DNA of 64,000 bases from assembly GCA_947450645.1 (NCBI GenBank), contig CANFWH010000004.1, forward strand, positions 55,667 through 119,666, written 5' to 3'. Shown one piece after another: positions 23,954 through 31,962 of this stretch; positions within the stretch are counted from its first letter, which is position 1, and every line of letters starts with the position of its first letter. Origin of the DNA: Comamonadaceae bacterium (lineage in GTDB: Bacteria > Pseudomonadota > Gammaproteobacteria > Burkholderiales > Burkholderiaceae_C). Below the pieces are notes generated by a model. That model was given only the letters and a program-made list of their open reading frames with translations. It had not been told where the DNA came from and searched no databases. Position numbers and translations under genes: made by a program.

Positions 23954-26312
23954 CCAACCCATTCTTCGCGACATCGTTTTAGTGGGCGGTGGTCATAGCC
24001 ACGCCATCGTGCTTTTGCAATTCGCCATGCGGCCGATGTCTGGCGTGCGTTTGACGGTGATTTGCACGGACACGCACACGCCGTATTCGGGGATGCTGCC
24101 AGGCTACGTGGCAGGGCATTACAGCTATGACGACGTGCACATTGATCTTGGCAAACTCTGCGCGGCCGCGGGTGCGCAGCTGTACAAATCCGAAGTAACG
24201 GGCATCGACCGCGTGGCAAAAAAAGTGCAGTGCAAAGGTCGCCCCGATGTGGACTATGACCTCTTGTCCATCAACATTGGATCGAGCCCGCAAATGCGCA
24301 ATGTCTCAGGAGCTTTAGAGCACGCAGTTCCCGTGAAACCGATTGCGCACTTTAACGAGCGTTGGCTGGCGATCTTGGCGCGTGCTTCGCAAAGCCACGT
24401 CCAGCAAGGCTTGCACAAGACCCGTTTTGCGGTTGTGGGCGGCGGTGCGGGCGGTGTGGAGTTGCTCTTAGCGATGCAGTATCGCTTTCAAAATATAGGC
24501 GCCAGTGCGAGCTTTAGCTTGTTCACCGAAGGCGCGTCCATCTTGCCCACGCATAGCGCGGCGGTGCAGCGACGCTTTGCAAAAGTGCTTCACCAGCGCG
24601 GAGTGGATGTGCACACCAACGCAACCGTCACGAGAGTTTCGCAAAACCAATTGCACGTAGGCGACCAGCGTTTTGACTTTGACGAAGTGATGTGGGTGAC
24701 TGGGGCAGGCGGCGCTGCATGGCTTGCTGGCACTGGGTTGGCGCTTGACGAGCGTGGATTTATCACGGTGAACGATTGCCTGCAATCCATCACCGATGCG
24801 AACATTTTTGCAGCAGGCGATATTGCCCATATGGTGCGCCACAAGTTAGAGAAAGCGGGCGTGTTTGCGGTGCGCCAAGGTAAGCCATTGGCCATCAATT
24901 TGCGTAGAGCCTTGTCTGGTGTGGCTTTGAGACCCTATCGCCCGCAAAAACATTGGCTCGCTTTAATTAGCACGGGCAACCAAAGTGCGGTGGCTTCACG
25001 CAGCGGATGGCTTGGTAGCTTGCTTGGTTGGATGGCAAACATGGCGTTTGGCACGGCGCTTTGGCGCTGGAAGGATGCCATCGACAGACGCTTTATGCAG
25101 ATGTTCGAAACGCTGGCAGATCAACGTGCTGCAATGGTAAAATCGCCTGCCAAGCCATACTGGCTGTGGCCTGCACGAGTGCCGATTTTGAATGCAGGCG
25201 TAAAAATCAAGTTGACAAACAGCGAATCGCTAGAGGCGATTTCTGCCATTGCCATGCGCTGTGGTGGCTGCGGCGCAAAGGTTGGGGCGACGGTATTGTC
25301 GCGCGCGTTGGGTAGCCTCATGCCGCTTGACCATCCCGATGTACTGATTGGCCTGCACGCGCCCGACGACGCGGCTGTGGTGCGCGTACCCGCTGGCAAA
25401 GCGATGGTGCACACGGTCGATTTTTTCCGTGCCTTTATCGACGACCCCTACATTTTTGGGCGCGTCGCGGCCAACCATGCGCTCGGTGATATTTTTGCCA
25501 TGGGCGGTACGGCGCAGTCCGCTACCGCCATTGCCACCGTGCCGCCTGGGCTGGAGGCCAAGGTGGAAGCCACGTTGCGCGACATGATGCAGGGCGCGGT
25601 CGAAGTGCTCAACGCCGCAGGCTGTGCGCTGGTGGGCGGTCACACGGGCGAAGGCAAAGAGCTGGCGCTAGGCTTTGCCATCAATGGACTTGTCGATATT
25701 GAGAGTGATGGAATCACACTGCCGCGCACCATGACCAAGGGCGCAATGAAGGCGGGCGATGTGCTCATCCTCACCAAACCCATGGGCACGGGCACGCTGT
25801 TTGCGGCGCTGCCAAAAGGCAAAGCGAAAGGGCGTTGGATTGATGCGGCGCTTGTCTCTATGCAGCAATCCAACCAAGCGGGAGCCACGTGTTTATTGGC
25901 TCACGGGGCAACGGCGTGTACCGACCTCACGGGCTTTGGCCTCTTGGGGCACTTGGTGGAAATGACCAAGCCATCAGGTGTGGATGCTGAAATTAACCTC
26001 GCCGCTTTGCCGCTTTTGGATGGCGCTGAAGCGTGCGTGAAAGCAGGCATTACCAGCTCGTTGCAAAGTGCGAATGTGCGGCTCAGACGCGCGATTAAAA
26101 ACCAAGAAGCATTTGTGAACCATCCACGCTACCCATTGATTTTTGATCCACAAACGGCAGGTGGTTTGCTAGCCAGCGTGCCCGCAAGCCACGTGGATGC
26201 TTGCGTGGCGGAATTGAAGGCGCTGGGCTATACGCACACGGCGATCATTGGATGCATCTTGCCGATGGGCGATGCGGTGGAGGCGATTACTTTAATAGGA
26301 GAGACATCATGA
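23940..26312 (+). CDS. selD: FAD-dependent oxidoreductase fused to selenophosphate synthase (SelD/SenC)
   Basis: A 790-residue two-domain protein. Residues 1-430 are an NDH-2/SQR-like flavoprotein (VLVGGGHSHAIVLL; second site VVGGGAGGVELL; FAAGDIAHM), the type known N-terminal to SelD (TIGR03169). Residues about 435-790 are SelD, making selenophosphate from selenide and ATP, with the RCGGCGAK motif (Cys441, Cys444, Lys447) in place of selenocysteine, GRVAANHALGDIFAMGG, and GGHTGEGKELALGFAINGL. In this cluster it should supply SenB, the role called SenC. The flavin half may deliver selenide by reduction at the point of use. No selA, selB or selenouridine synthase lies nearby. Confidence 0.93.
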   Translation: MQTSDQPILRDIVLVGGGHSHAIVLLQFAMRPMSGVRLTVICTDTHTPYSGMLPGYVAGHYSYDDVHIDLGKLCAAAGAQLYKSEVTGIDRVAKKVQCKGRPDVDYDLLSINIGSSPQMRNVSGALEHAVPVKPIAHFNERWLAILARASQSHVQQGLHKTRFAVVGGGAGGVELLLAMQYRFQNIGASASFSLFTEGASILPTHSAAVQRRFAKVLHQRGVDVHTNATVTRVSQNQLHVGDQRFDFDEVMWVTGAGGAAWLAGTGLALDERGFITVNDCLQSITDANIFAAGDIAHMVRHKLEKAGVFAVRQGKPLAINLRRALSGVALRPYRPQKHWLALISTGNQSAVASRSGWLGSLLGWMANMAFGTALWRWKDAIDRRFMQMFETLADQRAAMVKSPAKPYWLWPARVPILNAGVKIKLTNSESLEAISAIAMRCGGCGAKVGATVLSRALGSLMPLDHPDVLIGLHAPDDAAVVRVPAGKAMVHTVDFFRAFIDDPYIFGRVAANHALGDIFAMGGTAQSATAIATVPPGLEAKVEATLRDMMQGAVEVLNAAGCALVGGHTGEGKELALGFAINGLVDIESDGITLPRTMTKGAMKAGDVLILTKPMGTGTLFAALPKGKAKGRWIDAALVSMQQSNQAGATCLLAHGATACTDLTGFGLLGHLVEMTKPSGVDAEINLAALPLLDGAEACVKAGITSSLQSANVRLRRAIKNQEAFVNHPRYPLIFDPQTAGGLLASVPASHVDACVAELKALGYTHTAIIGCILPMGDAVEAITLIGETS
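24404..24414. repeat. GCAAGSCTTGC motif copy 5
   Basis: In the flavoprotein half of the selD fusion, read as Gln-Gln-Gly-Leu-His. Confidence 0.6.
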
Positions 26313-26770
26313 CTAAAAAAACATTTGAAAATCTATCAGACCTCACGGCTTTCGTTGGCCAAGAGATTGCTGGCGGCGAGTGGATCACCATCACGCAAGA
26401 GCAGGTGAATCTATTCGCCGATGCCACGGGCGACCACCAGTGGATTCACGTCAACCCCGAGCTGGCTGCCAAGGGTCCATTCAAAACCACCATCGCGCAC
26501 GGTTTTTTAACGTTGTCGCTCCTTCCCACATTTTTTGAATCGAGTTTTTCTATTACCAACTCACGCATGGGCGTGAACTATGGTCTGAACAAAGTGCGCT
26601 TCACCTCGCCCGTGCCCGTGGGCTCGCGTCTGCGTGCGGCGATGAAACTTTTGGCGCTAGACAACATCGACAACAACGGCGTGCAGATGACATGGTTGGT
26701 GACCGTGGAGCGCGAGGGCTCGGACAAGCCAGTGTGCATTGCGGAGTCGCTGGTGAGGCGTTATCCCTAA
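26309..26770 (+). CDS. MaoC-family (R)-specific enoyl-CoA hydratase-like protein
   Basis: A 153-residue single hot-dog domain with the MaoC/NodN motif FADATGDHQWIHVNPELA (catalytic Asp and His) and the HGFLTLSLLP and GLNKVRFTSPVPVGSRLRA segments. The family hydrates trans-2-enoyl-CoA or acts on related thioesters. The ATG overlaps the selD stop (ATGA) and a GGAGAG site lies upstream, so it is translated from the selenium operon. Whether that reflects a role in the pathway or simple read-through is unknown. Confidence 0.88.
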   Translation: MTKKTFENLSDLTAFVGQEIAGGEWITITQEQVNLFADATGDHQWIHVNPELAAKGPFKTTIAHGFLTLSLLPTFFESSFSITNSRMGVNYGLNKVRFTSPVPVGSRLRAAMKLLALDNIDNNGVQMTWLVTVEREGSDKPVCIAESLVRRYP

Positions 26771-26784
26771 ACTTTTTGCAGACG

Positions 26785-27525
26785 ATGCGGATGCCTTCCA
26801 TTCACAATTTGCGTCTAGGTTCGGGCTTGGTGATGTGGGTCTACATCGCCACGCATCTTTTGAATCATGCGCTGGGGCTGTGGTCGCTGGCTGCCGCAGA
26901 GCAAGCCTTGCGTTTGGCGATTGTTGTTTGGCATAGTTGGCTAGGAACGTTGATTTTGTATGGCGCGTTTGCAACGCACTTGACGCTGGCTTTGACGGGG
27001 CTTTATCAACGCCACACGCTGCGGTTGCCGCCGCAGGAGCTGCTGCGTATTGCTTTTGGGCTTAGCTTCCCTCTGTTATTGGTTGGACATGCCGTGAGCG
27101 CTCGGATAGGTTACGAGTGGTACGGCCTCTTGCCGCAGTATCAGCGCGTGATTGAGTCCTTGATCAGCTCTGGTAACGAAGGGCGGCAAATTGCGCTCTT
27201 AGCGCCAGGTTGGTTGCATGGCTGCATGGGTTTGAATGTGGCTTTTAGACATCGTGCGTCCTATTTGCGCTGGCGCTGGTTATTTGTGACTTTAGCGATT
27301 GCGCTACCGCTTGCAAGCGCGGCAGGGTTCGTATTGATGAGCCAAGAGATTGCCCAGCTGTTGCAAGATCCCGCTTGGCGTAGCCAACGCGCCGAACAGT
27401 TACCCGTAGCAGATGCTAAGTCGCTTGGCGATTTACGCGATCAACTGCTGAACATCTACGTCGGTTTATTGATGGCGGTTTTGCTAGCTAGAACGATGCG
27501 CTGGGCACGTCAGCGCAGCGCCTAA
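26785..27525 (+). CDS. Membrane sensor module related to the N-terminal half of adenylate/guanylate cyclases, no cyclase domain
   Basis: A 246-residue membrane protein with about six helices and several buried His residues ([53 protein letters not shown]), a pattern fitting haem b or quinone contact. It resembles the N-terminal membrane part found in proteobacterial class III cyclases that also carry a ferredoxin domain, but ends right after the last helix. The next gene, on the other strand, overlaps its stop by four bases, so the catalytic part is truly absent. Start is ATG 26785 or 26791. Homology to the cyclase N-terminus is from recall and moderate. Confidence 0.6.
   Translation: MRMPSIHNLRLGSGLVMWVYIATHLLNHALGLWSLAAAEQALRLAIVVWHSWLGTLILYGAFATHLTLALTGLYQRHTLRLPPQELLRIAFGLSFPLLLVGHAVSARIGYEWYGLLPQYQRVIESLISSGNEGRQIALLAPGWLHGCMGLNVAFRHRASYLRWRWLFVTLAIALPLASAAGFVLMSQEIAQLLQDPAWRSQRAEQLPVADAKSLGDLRDQLLNIYVGLLMAVLLARTMRWARQRSA
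26901..26911. repeat. GCAAGSCTTGC motif copy 6
   Basis: Reverse form GCAAGCCTTGC in the orphan membrane sensor gene, read as Glu-Gln-Ala-Leu-Arg. Confidence 0.6.
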
Positions 27526-27995
27526 AGCGGTGACGTTTTAAACCCCACTTGCCGCCAAGCCTCAAACACCGTGACCGCGACGGCGTTGGATAAATTGAGG
27601 CTGCGCTGTCCTTCAATCATCGGCAGCCTGAGCCGCTGCTCGGACGCAAACGATTCGCGCAAATCCACGGGCAAGCCTTGCGTCTCGGAACCAAAGACAA
27701 ACCAGTCGCCTGCTTGGAAGGCTTTCTGGTAGGGGCTTGCCAAGCCTTTGGTCGTGAAGGCGAACATGCGCGTGGCTTGCGGCTTAGCAGTCTCTAAAAA
27801 CGCTTGCCAATTGGCGTAGCGCGAAACAGGCGAGTACTCGTGATAGTCCAGTCCCGCGCGGCGCATCTGTTTGTCGCTCATGTCAAAACCCAGCGGCTCA
27901 ATCAGGTGCAAACGCGAACCTGTGTTGGCGCACAAACGGATGATGTTGCCCGTGTTGGGCGGAATTTCGGGGGTGACTAGGACGATGTTGAACAT
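27522..27995 (-). CDS. trmL: tRNA (cytidine/uridine-34 2'-O)-methyltransferase TrmL
   Basis: TrmL methylates the wobble nucleotide of tRNA-Leu isoacceptors. The 157-residue SPOUT protein begins [26 protein letters not shown], contains the knot segments [10 protein letters not shown] and [19 protein letters not shown], and matches the family length. The ATG at 27995 is preferred; a GTG at 28007 overlapping the upstream stop adds four residues. It is downstream of the HxlR regulator gene on the same strand with only eight bases between, so it may share that transcript. Confidence 0.93.
   Translation of the reverse strand: MFNIVLVTPEIPPNTGNIIRLCANTGSRLHLIEPLGFDMSDKQMRRAGLDYHEYSPVSRYANWQAFLETAKPQATRMFAFTTKGLASPYQKAFQAGDWFVFGSETQGLPVDLRESFASEQRLRLPMIEGQRSLNLSNAVAVTVFEAWRQVGFKTSPL
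27671..27681. repeat. GCAAGSCTTGC motif copy 7
   Basis: Reverse form GCAAGCCTTGC on the plus strand in trmL, where the minus-strand codons give Thr-Gln-Gly-Leu-Pro. Confidence 0.6.
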
Positions 27996-28003
27996 GGGCT
28001 TAA

Positions 28004-28435
28004 TCACATCAGCGCACGTATGGGGCGAGTCCCAATCTTCGCCCCGGTGTTTTCGTCCACCGCAACGGGCTTAATTTCAACGCCAGTCTCAGCATCGAGG
28101 AAGCGCGTTAATTGGCCATCACCACGGTATTGACGGCCCCATGCACCAATCATAAAAAGCGTTGGTAAGAAGTCACGACCAGCCTCTGTCAATAAATACT
28201 CCTCACGCGGGGGATGTTCTTGATAGCGCGATTTTGTCAACAACCCCTCTTTTGTCAACGTCATCAATCTCCTAGTCAGCATCGTTGGGGCAATGCCTAG
28301 ACTTTTACGGAATTGGTCAAAACGCGTCAGCCCAGCGTGCGCATCACGCAAGATCAACATGCTCCATGCATCACCGAGCACAGACAAACTACGGGCAATT
28401 GGACAAGAGAAAAGAGGGGAATTTTCAACATTCAT
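28004..28435 (-). CDS. HxlR-family winged-helix transcriptional regulator
   Basis: A 143-residue regulator with the HxlR domain: [41 protein letters not shown] and the wing segment [16 protein letters not shown]. The single N-terminal cysteine in the CPI motif (Cys11) is the position used by redox- or electrophile-sensing relatives such as QsrR and YodB. It is divergent from an SDR and a quinone-oxidoreductase-like gene, which it probably represses through palindromes in the 124-base gap. A response to quinones or aldehydes is inferred. Confidence 0.9.
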   Translation of the reverse strand: MNVENSPLFSCPIARSLSVLGDAWSMLILRDAHAGLTRFDQFRKSLGIAPTMLTRRLMTLTKEGLLTKSRYQEHPPREEYLLTEAGRDFLPTLFMIGAWGRQYRGDGQLTRFLDAETGVEIKPVAVDENTGAKIGTRPIRALM

Positions 28436-28475
28436 TCGTCCTATCTTAGCTCATCAACCTCGAAAAAGCTTTGTA

Positions 28476-28513
28476 ACTATCAAAATAGTAGTATACTAAG
28501 TATCGAATCGATA
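28476..28513. promoter_or_regulatory. Cluster of AT-rich palindromes, likely HxlR operator and promoter region
   Basis: Three adjacent inverted repeats lie between the divergent hxlR-type gene and the SDR gene: ACTAT(CAAA)ATAGT at 28476-28489, AGTATACT at 28490-28497, and TATCGAATCGATA at 28501-28513. The region is much more AT-rich than its surroundings. HxlR dimers bind such GTA/TAC-type inverted repeats and overlap the -35/-10 elements of divergent promoters, so this is the natural operator. Binding is inferred. Confidence 0.6.
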
Positions 28514-28559
28514 GTAATGATTTGATTGTTTCAAACTAAGCTTTAAAGGATGTTCATTT

Positions 28560-29372
28560 ATGAATGCAAATAACGGGCGTATTGCGCTGATTACAGGGGC
28601 TTCTTCGGGCATTGGGCAGTCCACGGCCATTGCTTTGCGAGAGGCGGGTTACACCGTATTTGGCACAAGCCGCAAACCCGTGGCGGATTTCAATGGGGTC
28701 ACCATGTTGGTTTGTGATGTCACAAGCGACAATTCAGTGACGCAAATGGTGACTAGCGTTTTAAAGCAAGCAGGCCACATTGACCTTCTTGTCAACAACG
28801 CAGGCATTGGTTTGCTAGGTGCAGCGGAAGAATCCTCCGCCGCTCAAGCACAGGCTCTATTTGATGTCAATGTCTTTGGTGTGATTCGTGTCACGAACGC
28901 AGTTTTGCCTTCCATGCGGCAGCATCAAAGCGGAAGAATTATTAACATGAGTTCTGTTTTGGGCTTGATTCCATCACCTTACAACGCTTTGTACTCAGCC
29001 ACAAAACACGCTATTGAGGGGTACTCAGAGTCGCTTGACCACGAGGTGCGAAGTATGGGTATACGTGTCGTGCTGGTTGAACCCGCCTTTACGAACACCT
29101 CATTCGAGACAAACCTCATAAAGCCCGATCAGGCCCTGACTGTCTATGAGGCGGAGCGTTTGCGTATGTATGCACTGCTACAGCCCAATATCCTTGCAGG
29201 TGATGCGCCAGAGGTTGTAGCCAAAGCGGTAGTTAAAGCCGTAGCGGCACATACGCCGAAAAGACGCTACACAGCGGGGCGGCTGGCAGCGCAGATTCGC
29301 ATGATGCGACGCTTTCTTCCCGAAGCCATGATGGATAAAGGCATGCGAAAGTCAAACGGATTTTCAAACTGA
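28560..29372 (+). CDS. Short-chain dehydrogenase/reductase
   Basis: A 270-residue classical SDR: cofactor motif TGASSGIG, NNAG at residue about 80, catalytic Ser in MSSVLGLIPSP and Tyr/Lys in YSATKHA, which is the Y-x3-K dyad. The Arg after the first strand (GTSRKP) suggests NADPH use. AAGGA lies 11 bases before the ATG. It is divergent from the HxlR regulator and followed by an oxidoreductase gene after 43 bases, forming a likely detoxification operon. Confidence 0.88.
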   Translation: MNANNGRIALITGASSGIGQSTAIALREAGYTVFGTSRKPVADFNGVTMLVCDVTSDNSVTQMVTSVLKQAGHIDLLVNNAGIGLLGAAEESSAAQAQALFDVNVFGVIRVTNAVLPSMRQHQSGRIINMSSVLGLIPSPYNALYSATKHAIEGYSESLDHEVRSMGIRVVLVEPAFTNTSFETNLIKPDQALTVYEAERLRMYALLQPNILAGDAPEVVAKAVVKAVAAHTPKRRYTAGRLAAQIRMMRRFLPEAMMDKGMRKSNGFSN

Positions 29373-29415
29373 CCTCACCACTCGCTTAAAAATCAAATCT
29401 CAAAAGGAAAAGCTC

Positions 29416-30420
29416 ATGAAAGCACTCACCTTCAAACGCTATGGTAAAAATCCCGAAATCGGGATCACAGACGTTCCTCGACCCATGCTTAAGCCCGATG
29501 AAATGCTAGTTCAAGTTCACGCTGCGAGCGTAAACCCAGTGGATAACATGATCACGTCTGGGCAGATGAAAGCAGTCCTGCAATTTAAGTTTCCCGCTAC
29601 GCTGGGCAGCGATTTGGCAGGTGTAGTGACCGAGATCGGCAGCCGCGTGACCCGTTTCAAGATAGGCGATGCCGTCTTCGCAAATACCTTCGAACTTGGC
29701 ACAGGTGCAATAGCCGAACTTGCGGCAGTGCCAGAGCGCGCAGCCGCTTTGATGCCAGCTAATCTGGACTTCGTGCAGGCGGCATCGATTCCGATGGTTG
29801 GGCTCACCTCGTGGCAAGCGTTGAAGGAGCGCGCCTATGTTCGGGCGGGTCAAAAGGTGTTCATCACTGCGGGGTCTGGTGGTGTGGGCACGTTTGCGAT
29901 CCAATTGGCAAAGCACCTTGGCGCCAAAGTTGGAACGACCACCAGCACGGGTAATGTCGAGTTGGTGCGTAGCCTTGGCGCTGATGAGGTGGTCGATTAC
30001 AAGAAACAGCAGTTTGAGAAAGTGCTGCAAGGCTACGATGCGGTGCTTGGAACTGCCAAAGGTGACGCTGTAGAGAAATCCATTGGCATCCTTAAGGCGG
30101 GTGGCAAGATCGTCTCTCTGGTCGGACCGCTGGACGCTGCATTCGCTCGAGCAAGGCGGCTGAACTTCTTCCTGACATTCGTGTTTGGGTTAATGAGCCG
30201 CAGGATCAATAACCTTGCGAAAAAACGGGGAATCACCTACTCATTTTTCTTTACGCGCCCCGATGGCGATCAGCTCACTGAAATCGCCGAACTTCTGAGG
30301 ACTGAGCGTATCAGGCCAGTGGTTGACAAGGTGTTTCCGTTCTTGCAAGCAAAGGAAGCGCTTGCCTACCTTGCGGAAGGCCGCTCCAAAGGCAAGGTCG
30401 TCGTGAAGATGTCGCATTAG
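29416..30420 (+). CDS. NADP-dependent quinone oxidoreductase-like MDR protein
   Basis: A 334-residue medium-chain dehydrogenase/reductase without the zinc-binding residues. It has the GroES-like start with VPRPMLKPDEMLVQVHAASVNPVD, the LGSDLAGVVTEIG segment, and the nucleotide motif AGSGGVGTFAIQLAKHLGA. A strong AAAAGGAAAA ribosome site precedes the ATG. Partnered with the SDR gene upstream and the divergent HxlR regulator; reduction of quinones or enones is the family expectation. It converges with comF and overlaps its end by four bases. Confidence 0.88.
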   Translation: MKALTFKRYGKNPEIGITDVPRPMLKPDEMLVQVHAASVNPVDNMITSGQMKAVLQFKFPATLGSDLAGVVTEIGSRVTRFKIGDAVFANTFELGTGAIAELAAVPERAAALMPANLDFVQAASIPMVGLTSWQALKERAYVRAGQKVFITAGSGGVGTFAIQLAKHLGAKVGTTTSTGNVELVRSLGADEVVDYKKQQFEKVLQGYDAVLGTAKGDAVEKSIGILKAGGKIVSLVGPLDAAFARARRLNFFLTFVFGLMSRRINNLAKKRGITYSFFFTRPDGDQLTEIAELLRTERIRPVVDKVFPFLQAKEALAYLAEGRSKGKVVVKMSH

Positions 30421-31103
30421 GTTAGAGGCGTGCGTGCAATCACCACCGCGCTAACCCTTGCTGCACCTGCTCTGTAGAGCGGCTGGGCGGCGGCGGCCAG
30501 TGTTGCGCCTGTCGTTGTCACATCGTCGATGAGCACGATGTGCTTGCCTGCAAATGAAGGGCCGACTGAGTAATTGGCACTCGCGTAAGCTTTGTTGGTC
30601 GGGGCTTGCAAGGCAAATGCGTTGGCGACGTTGCGCGCCCGCGCTTCGCGATCAAGTGTGCGCTGGGGCGCCGTGTTGCGGGTGCGGATGAGCGAGACCG
30701 CATCAATTTTGTGTTTGGCAACTAGATGTTTGGCAAGTGCGAGCGCTTGGTTGAAGCCGCGCTCCTCTAATCGTTCAGGCGCTAGTGGCAGCGGCATCAC
30801 CACGTCGGCGCTTGCCAGCAGCACGCGCACGCGCTCATCGCGCAGCATCAATCCTGCAAAAAGCCTTGCCAGTCCTGGCTCGGGCGCAAATTTGTATCTG
30901 GCGATAAGCGCTGCCCACGGCGCGTCGAAATCGACGGCGGCAATGCAGTCGTCCAGGCCTTGCGGCACGGGGAACAACGGCGCATTGGCGTGGGTTTGGA
31001 TGCAGCTTTGGCAAATGCCCGTGACGCCTTCAAAGGAAGAGGATGGCCATTTTTTGCAGATGGCGCATTCAAATGGGATTGCTAAAAGCAGGCGCGAGAA
31101 CAT
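30417..31103 (-). CDS. comF: ComF-family phosphoribosyltransferase-like competence protein
   Basis: A 228-residue ComF protein: N-terminal cysteine pairs CAIC and CQSC likely bind zinc, then PLPLAPERLEERGFNQALALAKHL and the PRPP-type loop HIVLIDDVTTTGATLAAAA. ComF assists DNA uptake in transformable bacteria, though the enzymatic role is unresolved. Its start overlaps by two bases the start codon region of the divergent BioC-like gene (ATG at 31102), so both share a very compact promoter region. Other competence-related genes here are the interrupted comM and the GspF/PilC fragment. Confidence 0.9.
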   Translation of the reverse strand: MFSRLLLAIPFECAICKKWPSSSFEGVTGICQSCIQTHANAPLFPVPQGLDDCIAAVDFDAPWAALIARYKFAPEPGLARLFAGLMLRDERVRVLLASADVVMPLPLAPERLEERGFNQALALAKHLVAKHKIDAVSLIRTRNTAPQRTLDREARARNVANAFALQAPTNKAYASANYSVGPSFAGKHIVLIDDVTTTGATLAAAAQPLYRAGAARVSAVVIARTPLT

Positions 31104-31932
31104 GCCTCAATATACTCGCCAGATGCTTGACGATTTTGACCCGCACATTGATGCCATTGCCGCTGCGCGCTGGGCTGGCATGGCCGCACCGCGCGCCCCG
31201 TGGCTGCACGAGGAAGTAGGACGACGTATGGCGGAGCGATTGGATTACATCAAGTTGCCAACCAAAGATTGGGTCAATTGGTCGGATGTTCGGGGCGGCA
31301 AACCTGCACATCTTGCTTTGCAAAAATCGCTGTGGCAACACGCACGAGGCCTTATCCAACCAGGCTTGGCGAAGGGCGATTTATCGCAAGACATGGTTTG
31401 GTCAAACATGCAGCTGCACATGGAGGCCGCGCCCAAACACATGATTGCGGCGTGGCACGCGGCACTTAAAACCGATGGTTTTGTGCTGTTTTCTTGCTTG
31501 GGGCCTGATACTTTGATGGAGCTTCGCGCTGCTTACGCTCGGCGTGGTTGGCCCGCGCCACTACATAAACTGACGGATATGCACGACTGGGGCGACCGCT
31601 TGGTGAGCCAAGGTTTTGCCGAGCCTGTGATGGATATGGAGCGCTTGGTGCTGACGTTCGCGACGCCTGAGCGCGCCCTGCAAGAGCTGCGTGAACTCGG
31701 ACGAAATTTAAATCCAGATCGCCCGCAAGCCACAGGCAGTAAGGCTTGGCGCAGGACGGTTTTGGATCGGTTGGCTGAATGTCAAAATACGGACGGGCAA
31801 ATCGCGCTGACGTTTGAACTAATTTATGGTCATGCGATCAAGCCAAAACCGCGTGTCAAGTTGTCGTCAAGCGCCTCGGTTAGCCTTGCCAATATGCGTG
31901 AAATGCTAAAGCCCTCAAAGACTCTGGGGTAA
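31102..31932 (+). CDS. BioC-like malonyl-ACP methyltransferase homologue with degenerate SAM site
   Basis: A 276-residue protein aligned by eye to BioC: WLHEEVGRRMAERLDYIKL at the start, MVWSNMQLHMEAAPKHMIAAWHAAL, VLFSCLGPDTLMELRAAY and FATPERALQELRELGRNLNP in order. The glycine-rich SAM motif (D-x-G-x-G) expected near residue 60 is missing; the space instead reads WVNWSDVRGGKPAHLALQ. Biotin pimeloyl synthesis would therefore be doubtful without another cofactor mode. The same loss is recalled from Comamonadaceae relatives. ATG at 31102 is divergent from comF; the long open frame upstream of it is an antisense shadow. Confidence 0.75.
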   Translation: MPQYTRQMLDDFDPHIDAIAAARWAGMAAPRAPWLHEEVGRRMAERLDYIKLPTKDWVNWSDVRGGKPAHLALQKSLWQHARGLIQPGLAKGDLSQDMVWSNMQLHMEAAPKHMIAAWHAALKTDGFVLFSCLGPDTLMELRAAYARRGWPAPLHKLTDMHDWGDRLVSQGFAEPVMDMERLVLTFATPERALQELRELGRNLNPDRPQATGSKAWRRTVLDRLAECQNTDGQIALTFELIYGHAIKPKPRVKLSSSASVSLANMREMLKPSKTLG

Positions 31933-31962
31933 ACCCGCTAAAATCCTAGGTTGCTAAAAATT

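Noticed and set aside
30592..31101. Upstream extension of the BioC-like frame by 170 residues.
   Set aside because: It lies antisense to comF and has the composition of a shadow; the family N-terminus starts at 31102.
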